The position numbers and the translations under genes are program-made. Of a stretch of DNA of 64,000 bases, positions 51,249 through 61,200 are shown one piece after another; within the stretch, counting starts at the first letter, position 1, and every line of letters starts with the position of its first letter. The notes beneath the pieces were generated by a model. That model did not search any database. It had not been told where the DNA came from and was given only the letters and a program-made list of their open reading frames with translations. Source of the DNA: JAICMB01 sp963802915 (GTDB lineage: Bacteria > Acidobacteriota > Terriglobia > Bryobacterales > Bryobacteraceae); NCBI GenBank assembly GCA_963802915.1, contig CAWDKQ010000017.1, positions 62,001 through 126,000 on the forward strand, written 5' to 3'.

Positions 51249-52136
51249 ATGGATCGTAGATTTTTGACCGTGCTGGGAGTCAGTCTGCTGTTTGCGCTGG
51301 TCATCTCAACCGTTTTTTATCAAATGACCGCCCGGGCGGGTGCTGGCGCAAAGAGATCCGAGCCGACCGATGTTCGGGACATCGTTGTTGCAGCCAAACC
51401 GCTGGGCATCGGCGCGACTATTAAGCCGACCGACATCCGAATCTCCAAAACACCGGTTTCCGCCTTTCCGAAGGGCGCGTTCTCGAAACCGGACGAAGTA
51501 ATCGACAGGCCCGTCACGTCTGCGATTCTCATGGATGAACCCGTGCTCGAAGGGCGCTTGGCGGTGCGTGGTAGCGGCGTCGGTTTGGCTCCCATGATCC
51601 CGGTCGGCTTTCGAGCCGTGTCGGTACGAGTGAACGACGTCGCGGGTGTTGCCGGCTTTGTATTGCCGGGAATGCGAGTGGATGTGCTGGTGACAGGACG
51701 TCCTCCCGAAGCAAATGGAACCGTCACCGCCACTTGCCTGCAGAATGTCCTGGTGCTCTCGGCGGGCACGACAATGCAAACCGATGGTAAGGGTCAGGCA
51801 ATACAGGCGCCCACCGTGACTCTTCTGGCCGATCCCAAGGATGCGGAAACCTTAACGCTGGCGAACAACGAAGGTCACATCCAGCTTGTGCTCAGGAATG
51901 GTAGCGACCAGGTTATGGTCAAGACCCCGGGTCGGGAAGTTAGCGAACTCTACGGAATGCACTCGCAGCGTCCCAAGACGGCCCAGGAAGAGCGGCCAGT
52001 GCGGGCGCGGATCCAACCGGTCGTGCGTATCGCTCCACCTCCTCCCCCTCCACCGCCGGATCAGATCATTGTGATTCGCGGAACTCAGAAAAGTGTTGAA
52101 GTGATCGGCGCTCGCGGCGCCGAATCCGGCAGGTGA
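51249..52136 (+). CDS. cpaB: Tad pilus assembly protein CpaB
   Basis: A 295-residue RcpC/CpaB protein. One N-terminal helix ('FLTVLGVSLLFALVISTVFY') anchors it, then the SAF domain ('DIVVAAKPLGIGATIKPTDI', 'PVTSAILMDEPVL') and the CpaB C-terminal domain 'GFRAVSVRVNDVAGVAGFVL' with 'GMRVDVLVTGRPP'. A Pro-rich stretch (APPPPPPPP) sits near the end, unusual in this family. It lies in the periplasm and supports the secretin channel. AGGAGAAGG just before ATG 51249 is a strong ribosome binding site. Stop overlaps the secretin gene's GTG region. Confidence 0.92.
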   Translation: MDRRFLTVLGVSLLFALVISTVFYQMTARAGAGAKRSEPTDVRDIVVAAKPLGIGATIKPTDIRISKTPVSAFPKGAFSKPDEVIDRPVTSAILMDEPVLEGRLAVRGSGVGLAPMIPVGFRAVSVRVNDVAGVAGFVLPGMRVDVLVTGRPPEANGTVTATCLQNVLVLSAGTTMQTDGKGQAIQAPTVTLLADPKDAETLTLANNEGHIQLVLRNGSDQVMVKTPGREVSELYGMHSQRPKTAQEERPVRARIQPVVRIAPPPPPPPPDQIIVIRGTQKSVEVIGARGAESGR

Positions 52137-52138
52137 AC

Positions 52139-53476
52139 ATGAATTCCATACAAAAAGTTCCTACGCTCGTTATCGCAGCCCTCCTCGCCGTGAACGTCCC
52201 AGGGTCAGCCTGGGCGCAATCCGGACCCGAGGATATCCGGCTCACGGTCGGAAAGAGCATCGTGATCGATTATCCGGCCGATATTGCCCGGATCTCGACC
52301 AGCAATCCGGACATTGCCGATGCTTCTCCGGTGACCACTCGCGAGGTGCTCATTCACGGCAAGGCTTTTGGCAGCGTCACGCTCGTGGTGTGGAGTAAAG
52401 CCGGGCAGCGGAACTTCTACAACATTACCGTCGAGCAGAACCTCGACCCACTGCGGAAGCTCCTAAAGGACACTTTCCCCAGCGACAACATCCGTGTAGA
52501 GTCCTCGCGCGATTCCTTGGCTCTGACTGGATTGGTGTCCAACAAAGACGACGCGGATCGCGCCACGATTTTGGCGACCCCGTTTGCGAAGAATATCGTG
52601 AATAACGTTCAGATCGCGGCGCCGGCGCGCGAGAAGCAGGTGCTGCTGCGGGTCAAATTCGCCGAACTCGACCGCACAGCCGCAAGTCAGTTTGCCTTCA
52701 ATCTGGTTTCGACGGGCGCTACGAACACCATCGGCGCCGTTACAACCGGCCAATCTCCAAGCGCCAGCCCCTCAACTATAGGGGGCACCACCGGTGCCAA
52801 TACATTCACGATTAGCAACGCCTTGAACATTTTCGCGTTCCGGCCGGATTTGAACCTGGCGACTTTTATACAAGCCCTTCAAACGAGGAGCTTGCTGCAG
52901 ATTTTGGCCGAGCCAACCATGGTGACCGCCAATGGCAAGGAAGCCAGTTTTCTGGTCGGAGGCGAGTTTCCCGTCCCCGTTCTCCAGGGCGGCGGCAATT
53001 CCGGGGCGGTCACGATCATGTTCCGGGAATTCGGTGTCCGCCTGAATTTCACACCCACGATTACACCCGCTGGCACGATCCGAATGCATATTAAGCCGGA
53101 GGTCTCCACGTTGGACTACACCAACGCCGTGACCCTGAACGGATTCACTATCCCTGCTTTGTCGAGCCGCAAGATGGAAACGAACGTTGAGTTGGGAGAA
53201 GGCCAAACCTTCATCATCGCCGGCTTGATTGACAGCCGCGTGCAGGATAGTGCAAGTCGCATTCCGGGGTTGGCGAACCTGCCCATCATCGGGAATCTTT
53301 TCAAAAGCAAGACTGGCACAAAAAGCCGCACAGAGCTGATCGTTATGGTCACGCCAGAGATTACGGAACCTCTGCAGCCCGGCGATGCGAAGCCGATTCC
53401 GGTGATGCCCCAGGAATTCATGCAGTCCATTTCGGAGCAGGACTTGAAAGCTGACAAGCGAGGCCACACCAAGTAG
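52139..53476 (+). CDS. cpaC: Tad pilus secretin CpaC/RcpA
   Basis: About 445 residues from ATG 52139 (GTG 52133 is two codons earlier). A signal peptide ends 'SAWAQ'; an N-terminal BON-like/secretin_N region ('IDYPADIARISTSNPDIADA', 'GLVSNKDDADRATIL') leads to the secretin channel domain with 'LLQILAEPTMVTANGKEASF' and the C-terminal 'ELGEGQTFIIAGLIDSR' and 'GLANLPIIGNLFKSK'. It should form the outer-membrane ring through which the Flp pilus leaves. Length and order fit the family. A Ser/Thr/Gly-rich insert (residues ~205-225) lies in the channel. Confidence 0.93.
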   Translation: MNSIQKVPTLVIAALLAVNVPGSAWAQSGPEDIRLTVGKSIVIDYPADIARISTSNPDIADASPVTTREVLIHGKAFGSVTLVVWSKAGQRNFYNITVEQNLDPLRKLLKDTFPSDNIRVESSRDSLALTGLVSNKDDADRATILATPFAKNIVNNVQIAAPAREKQVLLRVKFAELDRTAASQFAFNLVSTGATNTIGAVTTGQSPSASPSTIGGTTGANTFTISNALNIFAFRPDLNLATFIQALQTRSLLQILAEPTMVTANGKEASFLVGGEFPVPVLQGGGNSGAVTIMFREFGVRLNFTPTITPAGTIRMHIKPEVSTLDYTNAVTLNGFTIPALSSRKMETNVELGEGQTFIIAGLIDSRVQDSASRIPGLANLPIIGNLFKSKTGTKSRTELIVMVTPEITEPLQPGDAKPIPVMPQEFMQSISEQDLKADKRGHTK

Positions 53477-53502
53477 CTATCCGAAGCCATGGGGCGCAAA
53501 CC

Positions 53503-54690
53503 ATGAAGGCGAACTTACCCGAATTGACGGCGTTACTGGTGGCTCCTGACCGGGAGTTGGCGGAAGCATTCCTGGCAACGCTTCCAAAGACGCATGCTTG
53601 TCAGATTCTCTCGGATCTGAAGAGCTATCCGTCTCCTCAAACGCTCGATATTCGGTTACGTCAATTGCGGCCGGACGTTCTCCTGATCGACGTGGCGTCG
53701 AACCTGGATACCGCCGCGGAACTCATCCGCTTCGCCGCCTCGCTTTCGCATGCTCCTCAGATCGTAGGCCTCCATACGCAGAACGACTCGCGTTCGATCC
53801 TGCTGGCCCTGCGCATGGGCGCGAGTGAGTTTCTCCACGCCCCGTTCGACATCGACGTGCAGCGCGAGGCGATCAGCCGTTTAAGACGCCTGCGCCAGCC
53901 CGAATCGGAGAGCACGCCCGATCCCGGTACTGTGGTCGTGTTCTCAAGCGCCAAGCCTGGGGCCGGCGCGAGCACGATCGCAATTCAGACAGCCTTCGCC
54001 CTCCAACGGGTTTGCGGTAAGCGGGTCCTGCTTGCCGACTTCGACCTGATGGGTGGAACAATCGGCTTTTATCTCAAGCTGAATCACAACCGTTCTGCAA
54101 TCAATGCTCTGGACAGCGCCGATCAGCTCTCGCGCTCCCTGTGGGCGACGCTGGTTGCCGACAGCGAAGGCATTGATGTCCTTCCGGCGCCGGACGCTCC
54201 ATTCGCGGGGGGAATCGACTCTACTCGCCTGCACGCCGTAATCGAATACGCGCGCATGAACTATGAATGGATACTTATTGACGTTCCCGTCGTATTCCAG
54301 CGACTCAGCCTGATGGCAATCTCAGAAGCCGATCGCGCGTTTTTAGTTTCCACGTCGGAGTTGCCGAGCCTCCACCTGGCACGCAAGGCGGTGAATCTTC
54401 TCGATCAGCTCGGCTTTCCGAAAGAGCGCTTCCAGGTACTGATGAACCGCGTCGACAAGCGCGATGAACTGGGCGCGCCGGAGATTGAGAAACTTTTCAA
54501 CTGTTCAGTACATTCGCGCGTACCGAACGACTACTTCTCGCTGCACCGAGCCGTCACGCTCGGTCAACCCGTCGACGGACACAGCGAGTTGGGAAAAGCG
54601 ATTTCGCTGATCGCCTCGAAGCTTTCGAACGCCGATTCGGAGCCAAAAAGCAAAAACCTTGAATTGAAGCCGGCGCTGGCGCGGGCCTGA
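53503..54690 (+). CDS. cpaE: Tad pilus ATPase-like protein CpaE/TadZ
   Basis: A 395-residue protein. Residues 1-125 form a receiver-like domain ('LLVAPDRELAEAFLA', 'VLLIDVASNL'); 140-370 form a ParA/MinD-like domain. The deviant Walker A reads 'KPGAGAST' (151-158): the signature Lys at 151 is kept but position 156, where MinD-like proteins have the second Lys, is Ala. TadZ proteins often have weak ATPase motifs and place the pilus machinery at the pole. 'PVVFQRLSLMAISEADRAFL' is the switch region. No phosphoacceptor Asp analysis was made. It fits the Tad gene order. Confidence 0.85.
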   Translation: MKANLPELTALLVAPDRELAEAFLATLPKTHACQILSDLKSYPSPQTLDIRLRQLRPDVLLIDVASNLDTAAELIRFAASLSHAPQIVGLHTQNDSRSILLALRMGASEFLHAPFDIDVQREAISRLRRLRQPESESTPDPGTVVVFSSAKPGAGASTIAIQTAFALQRVCGKRVLLADFDLMGGTIGFYLKLNHNRSAINALDSADQLSRSLWATLVADSEGIDVLPAPDAPFAGGIDSTRLHAVIEYARMNYEWILIDVPVVFQRLSLMAISEADRAFLVSTSELPSLHLARKAVNLLDQLGFPKERFQVLMNRVDKRDELGAPEIEKLFNCSVHSRVPNDYFSLHRAVTLGQPVDGHSELGKAISLIASKLSNADSEPKSKNLELKPALARA

Positions 54691-54703
54691 ATGAACACTT
54701 TCT

Positions 54704-56065
54704 ATGTTTCCTAATCTCGATTCCAAATCGGCCCAACAGATCACTTGGGAACAACGCCTCCTGAAGAACTCGGGGCGTTCCAAGGCGTTGCTCAAGCCTG
54801 AGTATCAGGAATTGAAGTTCACACTGCATCGCAAGCTGGTGGACAAGATCAACCTGGAAGCGCTCGCCACAATTGACAATCAAAGGGTTCGTAGCGAAGT
54901 TCGCCAGGCATTAATTTCCTTGATCGACAGCGAGCCAACCCTGCTCAGCTCGCTTGAAAAGCAACAAATCAGCGACGAGGTGCTGGACGAAGTCTTCGGC
55001 CTGGGCCCCCTCGAACCGCTGCTTCAGGATCCAACCATCTCGGATATTCTCGTCAATACGCACAAACAGGTGTATGTGGAACGCAAGGGCCTGCTTGAGC
55101 TGACCAGCGTCACGTTTCGCGACGATTCCCACTTACTGCGCATCATAGACAAAATCGTGTCGCAGGTTGGCCGCCGCGTCGACGAATCGACACCCATGGT
55201 AGATGCCCGCCTGAGCGACGGATCGCGCGTCAATGCGATCATTCCGCCGCTGGCCGTAGATGGCCCGCTGCTGTCCATCCGCCGTTTCAGCACGGACAAG
55301 CTCATGCCTAACGACCTTGTGGATCGCAGGGCCATGACTCCGGGCATGATGGAACTGCTCGAAGCAGCCGTGAAGGCAAAACTGAACATCATCATCGCTG
55401 GTGGCACTGGCGCTGGCAAAACCACCCTACTGAACGCCCTCTCGGCATTCATCTCGCCTAAAGAACGCATCGTCACCATTGAGGACGCGGCGGAGCTTCA
55501 ACTCAAGCAGCCTCACGTGGCCCGGCTCGAAACACGGCCTCCCAACCTCGAAGGCTCCGGAGCGGTCCGCCAGCGCGAACTGCTGGTAAACAGCCTGCGT
55601 ATGCGGCCGGACCGGATCGTCGTCGGCGAAGTCCGCGGCGAAGAAGCGCTCGACATGTTACAGGCCATGAACACTGGTCACGATGGTTCGTTGACCACCG
55701 TGCACGCCAACACGCCCCGCGACGCCGTGTCGCGTCTCGAAGTCATGGTCTCGCTTGCCAATTCGAATATGCAGTTGCTCTCCATTCGCCAGCAGGTCGC
55801 AAGCGCGGTTCATCTGCTGGTGCAGGCGGCCCGCCTGAGCGATGGATCGCGCCGGGTCATCAACGTGACGGAAGTGACCGGAATGGAAGGCGAGGTCGTC
55901 ACGCTACAGGACATTTTCGTGTTCGAGAAGCGTGGTCTGAACGCAGACGGCCACGTGGTCGGACGATTCGCGGCCACCGGAATTCGTCCGAAGTTTTACG
56001 AAAAACTTCTAGCCGCCGGTATACGGTTGCGCCCGGATTTGTTCGATGAAGTGGTGGAGGTCTGA
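54704..56065 (+). CDS. cpaF: Tad pilus assembly ATPase
   Basis: A 453-residue type II/IV secretion ATPase. N-terminal helical domain with 'LGPLEPLLQDPTISDILVN', then the RecA-like core with Walker A 'GGTGAGKTT' (residues 233-241), 'TIEDAAELQLKQPH' with the Asp box, Walker B and the His box 'GHDGSLTTVHANTPRD'. It should power pilus assembly and retraction at the inner membrane with TadB and TadC. All motifs are intact. It is 3 nt upstream of tadB. Confidence 0.95.
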   Translation: MFPNLDSKSAQQITWEQRLLKNSGRSKALLKPEYQELKFTLHRKLVDKINLEALATIDNQRVRSEVRQALISLIDSEPTLLSSLEKQQISDEVLDEVFGLGPLEPLLQDPTISDILVNTHKQVYVERKGLLELTSVTFRDDSHLLRIIDKIVSQVGRRVDESTPMVDARLSDGSRVNAIIPPLAVDGPLLSIRRFSTDKLMPNDLVDRRAMTPGMMELLEAAVKAKLNIIIAGGTGAGKTTLLNALSAFISPKERIVTIEDAAELQLKQPHVARLETRPPNLEGSGAVRQRELLVNSLRMRPDRIVVGEVRGEEALDMLQAMNTGHDGSLTTVHANTPRDAVSRLEVMVSLANSNMQLLSIRQQVASAVHLLVQAARLSDGSRRVINVTEVTGMEGEVVTLQDIFVFEKRGLNADGHVVGRFAATGIRPKFYEKLLAAGIRLRPDLFDEVVEV

Positions 56066-56068
56066 GCG

Positions 56069-57037
56069 ATGTTTCTGTGGGTTGCGATCGCAATCTGGCT
56101 GGTAGCCGTCGTCACGTGGTGGATCTGCTCGAAAGCGTTCCGCCAGGCCGACCTGGACCGCCTGAAAAACCGGCTGCTCGGCACGACAAAAAACAAGAAA
56201 GCCAAGAACTCCAAAGAGGCGCCGGCTCTTATCCAGACGGACGTGCAATCGGGCGTTATCGTCACGCGGATGATGAAGCGATTCCAACTGCAGACCCGTT
56301 TGCAGGACCTGCTCGAACAAGCCGGCCTCAAGTGGCACGCCAGCCGATTGATTCACACCAGCATGGCGTTATTCCTCGGAGGGGTTCTGGTGGGCTGGAT
56401 ACTTATCCCCGCGGAACTCCGTAAACTGTCTATCTTCGCGGGGCTGGTGGCAGCCACTCTGCCGACCCTCTACGTAATGCGAAAGCGAAAGTCGCGCCTC
56501 AAGAGATTCGAAGAATTGTTTCCCGAGAGCCTCGAGTTCGTGGCGCGATCGATGCGTGCCGGGCACGCCTTTTCCGTCTCGCTCGAAATGATTCATCGCG
56601 AGTTTCAGGAGCCGCTCGCTGGTGAGTTCCGCAGAACGTTTGAAGAGCACAACCTGGGACTCCCTCTTGAGATGGCGTTGCAGAAGCTGGCCAAACGCGT
56701 GCCTTCGCTCGATGTGCATTTTTTTGTTTCGGCCGTGCTGTTGCAGAAGAGGACGGGTGGCAACCTCGCCGAGATTCTGGACAAGTTGGCGTACGTCATT
56801 CGCGAAAGATTCAAGCTGCGCGGCAGAATACGGGCCATTAGCGCGCACGGTCGCATGACGGGGCTGGCGCTGACCTGCATTCCCATTGGCGTGGCCGTCA
56901 TCATGTTCTACGTCAACCCCGATTACATGCATTTTTTCCTCTTCGATGAAGTTGGACAAATCATGCTCGGGTCGGCGGTATTACTGCAGGTGATCGGCTA
57001 CATGATTATCCAGCAGATCGTGAAGATTGAGGTCTGA
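56069..57037 (+). CDS. tadB: Tad pilus inner-membrane protein TadB
   Basis: A 322-residue type II secretion F-domain protein. An N-terminal helix ('FLWVAIAIWLVAVVTWWICS'), two more helices around 108-140, then the F domain ('FEELFPESLEFVARSMRAGH', 'FVSAVLLQKRTGGNLAEILD') and two C-terminal helices. It forms the platform of the pilus with TadC. The 'AGHAFSVSLEMI' signature is intact. It follows the ATPase closely and precedes tadC by 7 nt from the stop, in standard gene order. Confidence 0.93.
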   Translation: MFLWVAIAIWLVAVVTWWICSKAFRQADLDRLKNRLLGTTKNKKAKNSKEAPALIQTDVQSGVIVTRMMKRFQLQTRLQDLLEQAGLKWHASRLIHTSMALFLGGVLVGWILIPAELRKLSIFAGLVAATLPTLYVMRKRKSRLKRFEELFPESLEFVARSMRAGHAFSVSLEMIHREFQEPLAGEFRRTFEEHNLGLPLEMALQKLAKRVPSLDVHFFVSAVLLQKRTGGNLAEILDKLAYVIRERFKLRGRIRAISAHGRMTGLALTCIPIGVAVIMFYVNPDYMHFFLFDEVGQIMLGSAVLLQVIGYMIIQQIVKIEV

Positions 57038-57044
57038 AGCAAGC

Positions 57045-57965
57045 ATGGCTATTCTATTCAGCTGCATCGTATTCCTGGCGATGGCGGTTCTTCTCTCCCT
57101 CGGCGGGATGAAGTTATATGTGCGGCCCCGCGAGGCTATGGAGCGCGTTGCGGGAACAGTTTCCGAACCCCATGAAACTGCGCCGACACACCCCAGTCTG
57201 GTATTCCGCGACCTGATGAACCGGCTTGGAGGCCTGGTACCAGCCTCTCCCAAAGATGTGACGGTAATGCAGAAACGTCTCATCCGCGCCGGTTATCGCC
57301 AGGAAAACGCTCTCAAGATTCTCTACGGCTCCAAAGGCCTTCTCGGCATTCTGTTTCCCGTGGTCGCGTTCTTCGTGACAGCCAATTTGCAGATCGATCC
57401 CAGCAACAAGGTGATCGTCGTGCTCGGCGCCGTCGTTGCCGGCTTTTTCGGTCCCAATGAATACGTCCGTATGATGGCCAAGCGCCGGCAGAAGCAGATC
57501 CAGCGCGGGCTCGCCAACGCGCTCGATCTCATGGTTGTCTGCGTAGAATCCGGGCTGGGATTGGACCAGGCCATCTTACAGGTTGCCAAAGAGCTGGAAA
57601 AGGCGCACCCCGAGATCACGGAAGAGTTTGCGATCGTCAATTTTGAGTTAAAGGCCGGCAAGCGCCGGGCGGAGAGTCTTCGCAATCTCGCGGATCGCAC
57701 CGCGGTGGAAGACCTAAAGAAGCTGGTAGCCGTGCTGATTCAGGCCGATCGTTTCGGCACGGGAATATCGCAGAGCCTGCGCGCCCACTCCGACTATATG
57801 CGCATCCAGGCACGCCAGGTCGCCGAAGAGAAGGCGGCCAAGCTGGGCGTGAAGCTGATTTTTCCGATCTTCTTCTGCATCCTACCCTCGCTGTTCGTTG
57901 TGACAGTCGGACCGGTCGCGATGAAGATCGTGCGGGAACTGCTCCCGATGATGAACAACATGTAA
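57045..57965 (+). CDS. tadC: Tad pilus inner-membrane protein TadC
   Basis: About 306 residues from ATG 57045; an upstream in-frame ATG would overlap tadB and lacks any family match. It has an N-terminal helix ('FSCIVFLAMAVLLSLGGMKL'), helices at about 100-135, and the F domain 'RGLANALDLMVVCVESGLGL' with 'LIQADRFGTGISQSLRAHSD' and a final helix 'LIFPIFFCILPSLFVVTVGP'. It pairs with TadB in the membrane platform. No terminator is visible behind it before the small gene at 58001. Confidence 0.93.
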   Translation: MAILFSCIVFLAMAVLLSLGGMKLYVRPREAMERVAGTVSEPHETAPTHPSLVFRDLMNRLGGLVPASPKDVTVMQKRLIRAGYRQENALKILYGSKGLLGILFPVVAFFVTANLQIDPSNKVIVVLGAVVAGFFGPNEYVRMMAKRRQKQIQRGLANALDLMVVCVESGLGLDQAILQVAKELEKAHPEITEEFAIVNFELKAGKRRAESLRNLADRTAVEDLKKLVAVLIQADRFGTGISQSLRAHSDYMRIQARQVAEEKAAKLGVKLIFPIFFCILPSLFVVTVGPVAMKIVRELLPMMNNM

Positions 57966-58000
57966 TGGACGAAATACTTCGATGAAAGGAGACAACTGAA

Positions 58001-58159
58001 ATGTTTGACACCTCGATGATTCGCATCGTGTGCGCGGTGCTTGCAGTCCTGTTTCTCGGGATTATTGTACTGCGCCGAAAAAAGAGCCTCGAGAGTCAAG
58101 TCGCGGAAACGAAAGTGAGGGCGCTTAGCCTCGCCTTTGCGCCTCACTCAAAAGAATAA
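58001..58159 (+). CDS. Small single-pass membrane protein after tadC
   Basis: A 52-residue protein too short for most gene callers. AAAGGAGA at 57985-57992 gives a strong ribosome binding site before ATG 58001. A hydrophobic helix at about 7-26 ('IRIVCAVLAVLFLGIIVLR') is followed by a basic KKK stretch, then a short cytoplasmic tail. It lacks a prepilin motif, so it is not the pilin. It is in the same direction, 35 nt behind tadC, and may belong to the pilus operon. Confidence 0.55.
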   Translation: MFDTSMIRIVCAVLAVLFLGIIVLRRKKSLESQVAETKVRALSLAFAPHSKE

Positions 58160-58242
58160 CCGGCCGGTCGCAGGCATTGCCGGCGCGGAAATCAGTGGAG
58201 AAGAGTAAATCTGTGACAGGAGTCTGAAAGTGGAGTGCATTT

Positions 58243-61200
58243 ATGTTGCTGAGCAAGGGTCGTTTGTGGAAGTTCGTTCTCGCCGCGCCGTTGTTGATGT
58301 CAATGGCACGGGCGGGCACCTTCGGTACGCCGGTCTCTATCGGCGGGCAAGCCTCGGATATCGCGCTGGACGAAGCGCGGGGGGTGCTTTATATCGCTAA
58401 TTTCACGGCCAACCGCATCGAGGTGATGTCGCTCGCGAACAATACGATACGAACTTCGATCAACGTTGCGCCGCAGCCGAGCTCGATCGCACTCTCACCG
58501 GACGATCATTATCTGGTCATAACGCACTATGGGGACTTTACGGCCCCCACGCCTCCGAGCAATGCGCTCACGGTTATTGACCTTACCAACAACGGGCAGC
58601 AGACATTCGCCCTCGCGAACCCGCCTCTTGGCGTCGCTTTCGGCAGCGACGGAAAAGCGCTCGTAGTAACGACGACGGACTACATTCTTTTTGATCCGGT
58701 GCTCGGGACAACCCAGGAACTCGGCACGATTGCCGGTGTAGTAGCGCAAACTCTTCCGGTTCCTCCAGCGAACTTTCCGCCCCAGATCACCAACGCCTCG
58801 GTAGGCGCCTCTGGTGACGGTCTCATGATTTATGGCATGGGCGGATCCACAAGCACATTCACGTTTCGCTACAACGTCGCTACCCATGTTGTTAGTCCAG
58901 GCGGGATCGTAGTGGCCTCGGGCAACTTTGGTCCTCGGGTTGTTAGCCTCAACCAGGATGGATCCCTGATCATGGCTGGTTGGGTGATGATCAACCGTAA
59001 CGGCTACTTCACGAACCTGCTCCCTTCGGCGAACCTTCTCAACATCGGTAGCACCGCATTCGACACCAACCGCGGCTATGTTTACGCTCAGATTCCCGAG
59101 GTGGCTGGAGAATCCCCTGTCTTGAAAATCCTCGATGTGGACAGCCTGGCAGTGCTTGAGCGTTTGCAACTCCCGGAGAATCTCGGGGGCAAGAGTCTCC
59201 TGTCGAGCGATGGGAACTGGTTGTATGCGGTTTCCGCAAGCGGTGTTACCGCGATGCCAATCGGATCCCTTACTCAAGCGCCGCGTGTGGCTCCGGCCCA
59301 ACGGGACGCGATCTTCCGCGGAAGCACGTGCACGCCAGGAGTGGCAACTCAGTCCGTCAATATCGTAAATCCCGGCGGTGGCGCGACTCCGTTCAACATT
59401 AGCAGCAATACTCCCGGCATTTCAGTTTCGCCCGCCTCGGGAATAACGCCTGCTTCGATTCAAATCAGCGTTGATCCGACGGCGTTCCAGAATCAGAAGG
59501 GTACTTCGATCGGCACCGTGCAACTTTCTTCGGCCCAGGCCGTGAACATTCCTCAAAGTATTCGAGTTCTGGTTAATAATCCGGATCCCGATCAGCGCGG
59601 GACGATTGTCGACACGCCGGGCACACTCTCGGACATTCTTGCCGACCCCGGCCGTAACCTCTTCTACATCCTGCGGCAGGACACAAACCAACTGTTTGTT
59701 TATGACTCCACGAACAACACGCAGATCGCGACATTCAAGACTGGTAACAGTCCCGCGGGCATGGCAATAACATTTGACGACCGCTATCTGCTGGTGGCCA
59801 ACAACATGTCGCAATACGTGAGCGTGTACGACCTTGCCGCAATGCAACCTGCGAACCCGATTTACATTCCTGGGCATACGGCCCACTCAGTCGCTGCTTC
59901 CGCCAGCGCCATCCTTGCGGCAACGATCGATTATCAAGGCAACGGTAGAATCATGACGCTGGATCTCAACACCGGCATCGGCACCGAATTGCCGGCGCTT
60001 GGCATCTTCAACAACCTGATCAACGTGAATAGCGTCATGGTGGCCCCCTCGAACGGCGCATCGATCTTTCTGGCAGCAGCCGACGGAAACGTCATGCTGT
60101 ACGATGCCAACGCGAATGCCTTCACGGTATCGCGTCAGGATGTCAGTTCTCTATCTGGCGCTTATGCCGCCTCCTCTTATGGCCAGTACGTTGTTGGGAA
60201 CAGCCTGCTGAACTCGTCGCTCGTTCAGACCATGCAATTCGGCACTGGATCCAGCACTGCCTCGGGTTTTGCGTTCGTAAATCAGGGCGGTTTTCTAACT
60301 ACCGTCCCTGTTCCGAGCACAACTGGTTCGAGTTCGTCAACAGGCTCAAGTAGTAGTTCCAGTTCGGGATCCGGGTCCACCACGTCAACGGCTAGCCAAT
60401 ATACTTCAGTGCCAGGTCTGATTCAGAGTGTCGATCTGAGTTCCTCGACTCCGGCTATCGGTTTCGCGACTCCCATGGCGGAAGCTCCGCTGCTCACGAC
60501 GTCAAACGCTGTGTTCACCAGGACGGTCGCGCCTTTGTATAGCCAGAACGCGATAGTGAACCTCACGGTTTCCGGATTTACCGTCCTGCCCTGGAACTAT
60601 GCTGCCTCCGTGGCGCCTCCCGTCATCCAGAGCGTTGTGAATGCGGCCGACGGTACCGCCAATATCGCGCCTGGTGGTCTTATATCGCTCTTTGGACAAC
60701 AGTTCAGCCCGGTAAACATCGCGACGAGTCAGATCCCCGTTCCCACCGCGCTCGCGGACAGTTGCCTTACGGTAAATGGTCTACCGATTCCAATGTTGTT
60801 CGTATCGCCAACACAGATCAACGCCCAGATGCCATTCCAAGCGACTGGCAACGTGACAATGATCTTGCACACTCCGGGAGGCGTTAGCGACAACTACAAC
60901 ACGACTGTGGTCCCCAGCGCGCCCAGCGTTTTTCTCGCCTCAGTGGAAGGTGTTGGATCGGCTGTGCCCACAATCGTGCGGAACGACAATGGCGAAATTG
61001 TAACCGCCTCCAATCCGATTCACAAAAACGACGTACTCATCATTTATCTCACCGGTTTGGGGGTCACGAACCCAGCAGTCCCGACCGGTCTGCCAGGCCC
61101 CAGCAGTCCGTTAGCTTCGGCTATTGTGCTCCCACAGGTGACCTTGGGAGGCGCCAACATGACGGTCAGTTATGCCGGTATGTCGCCGGGCGAAGTGGGG

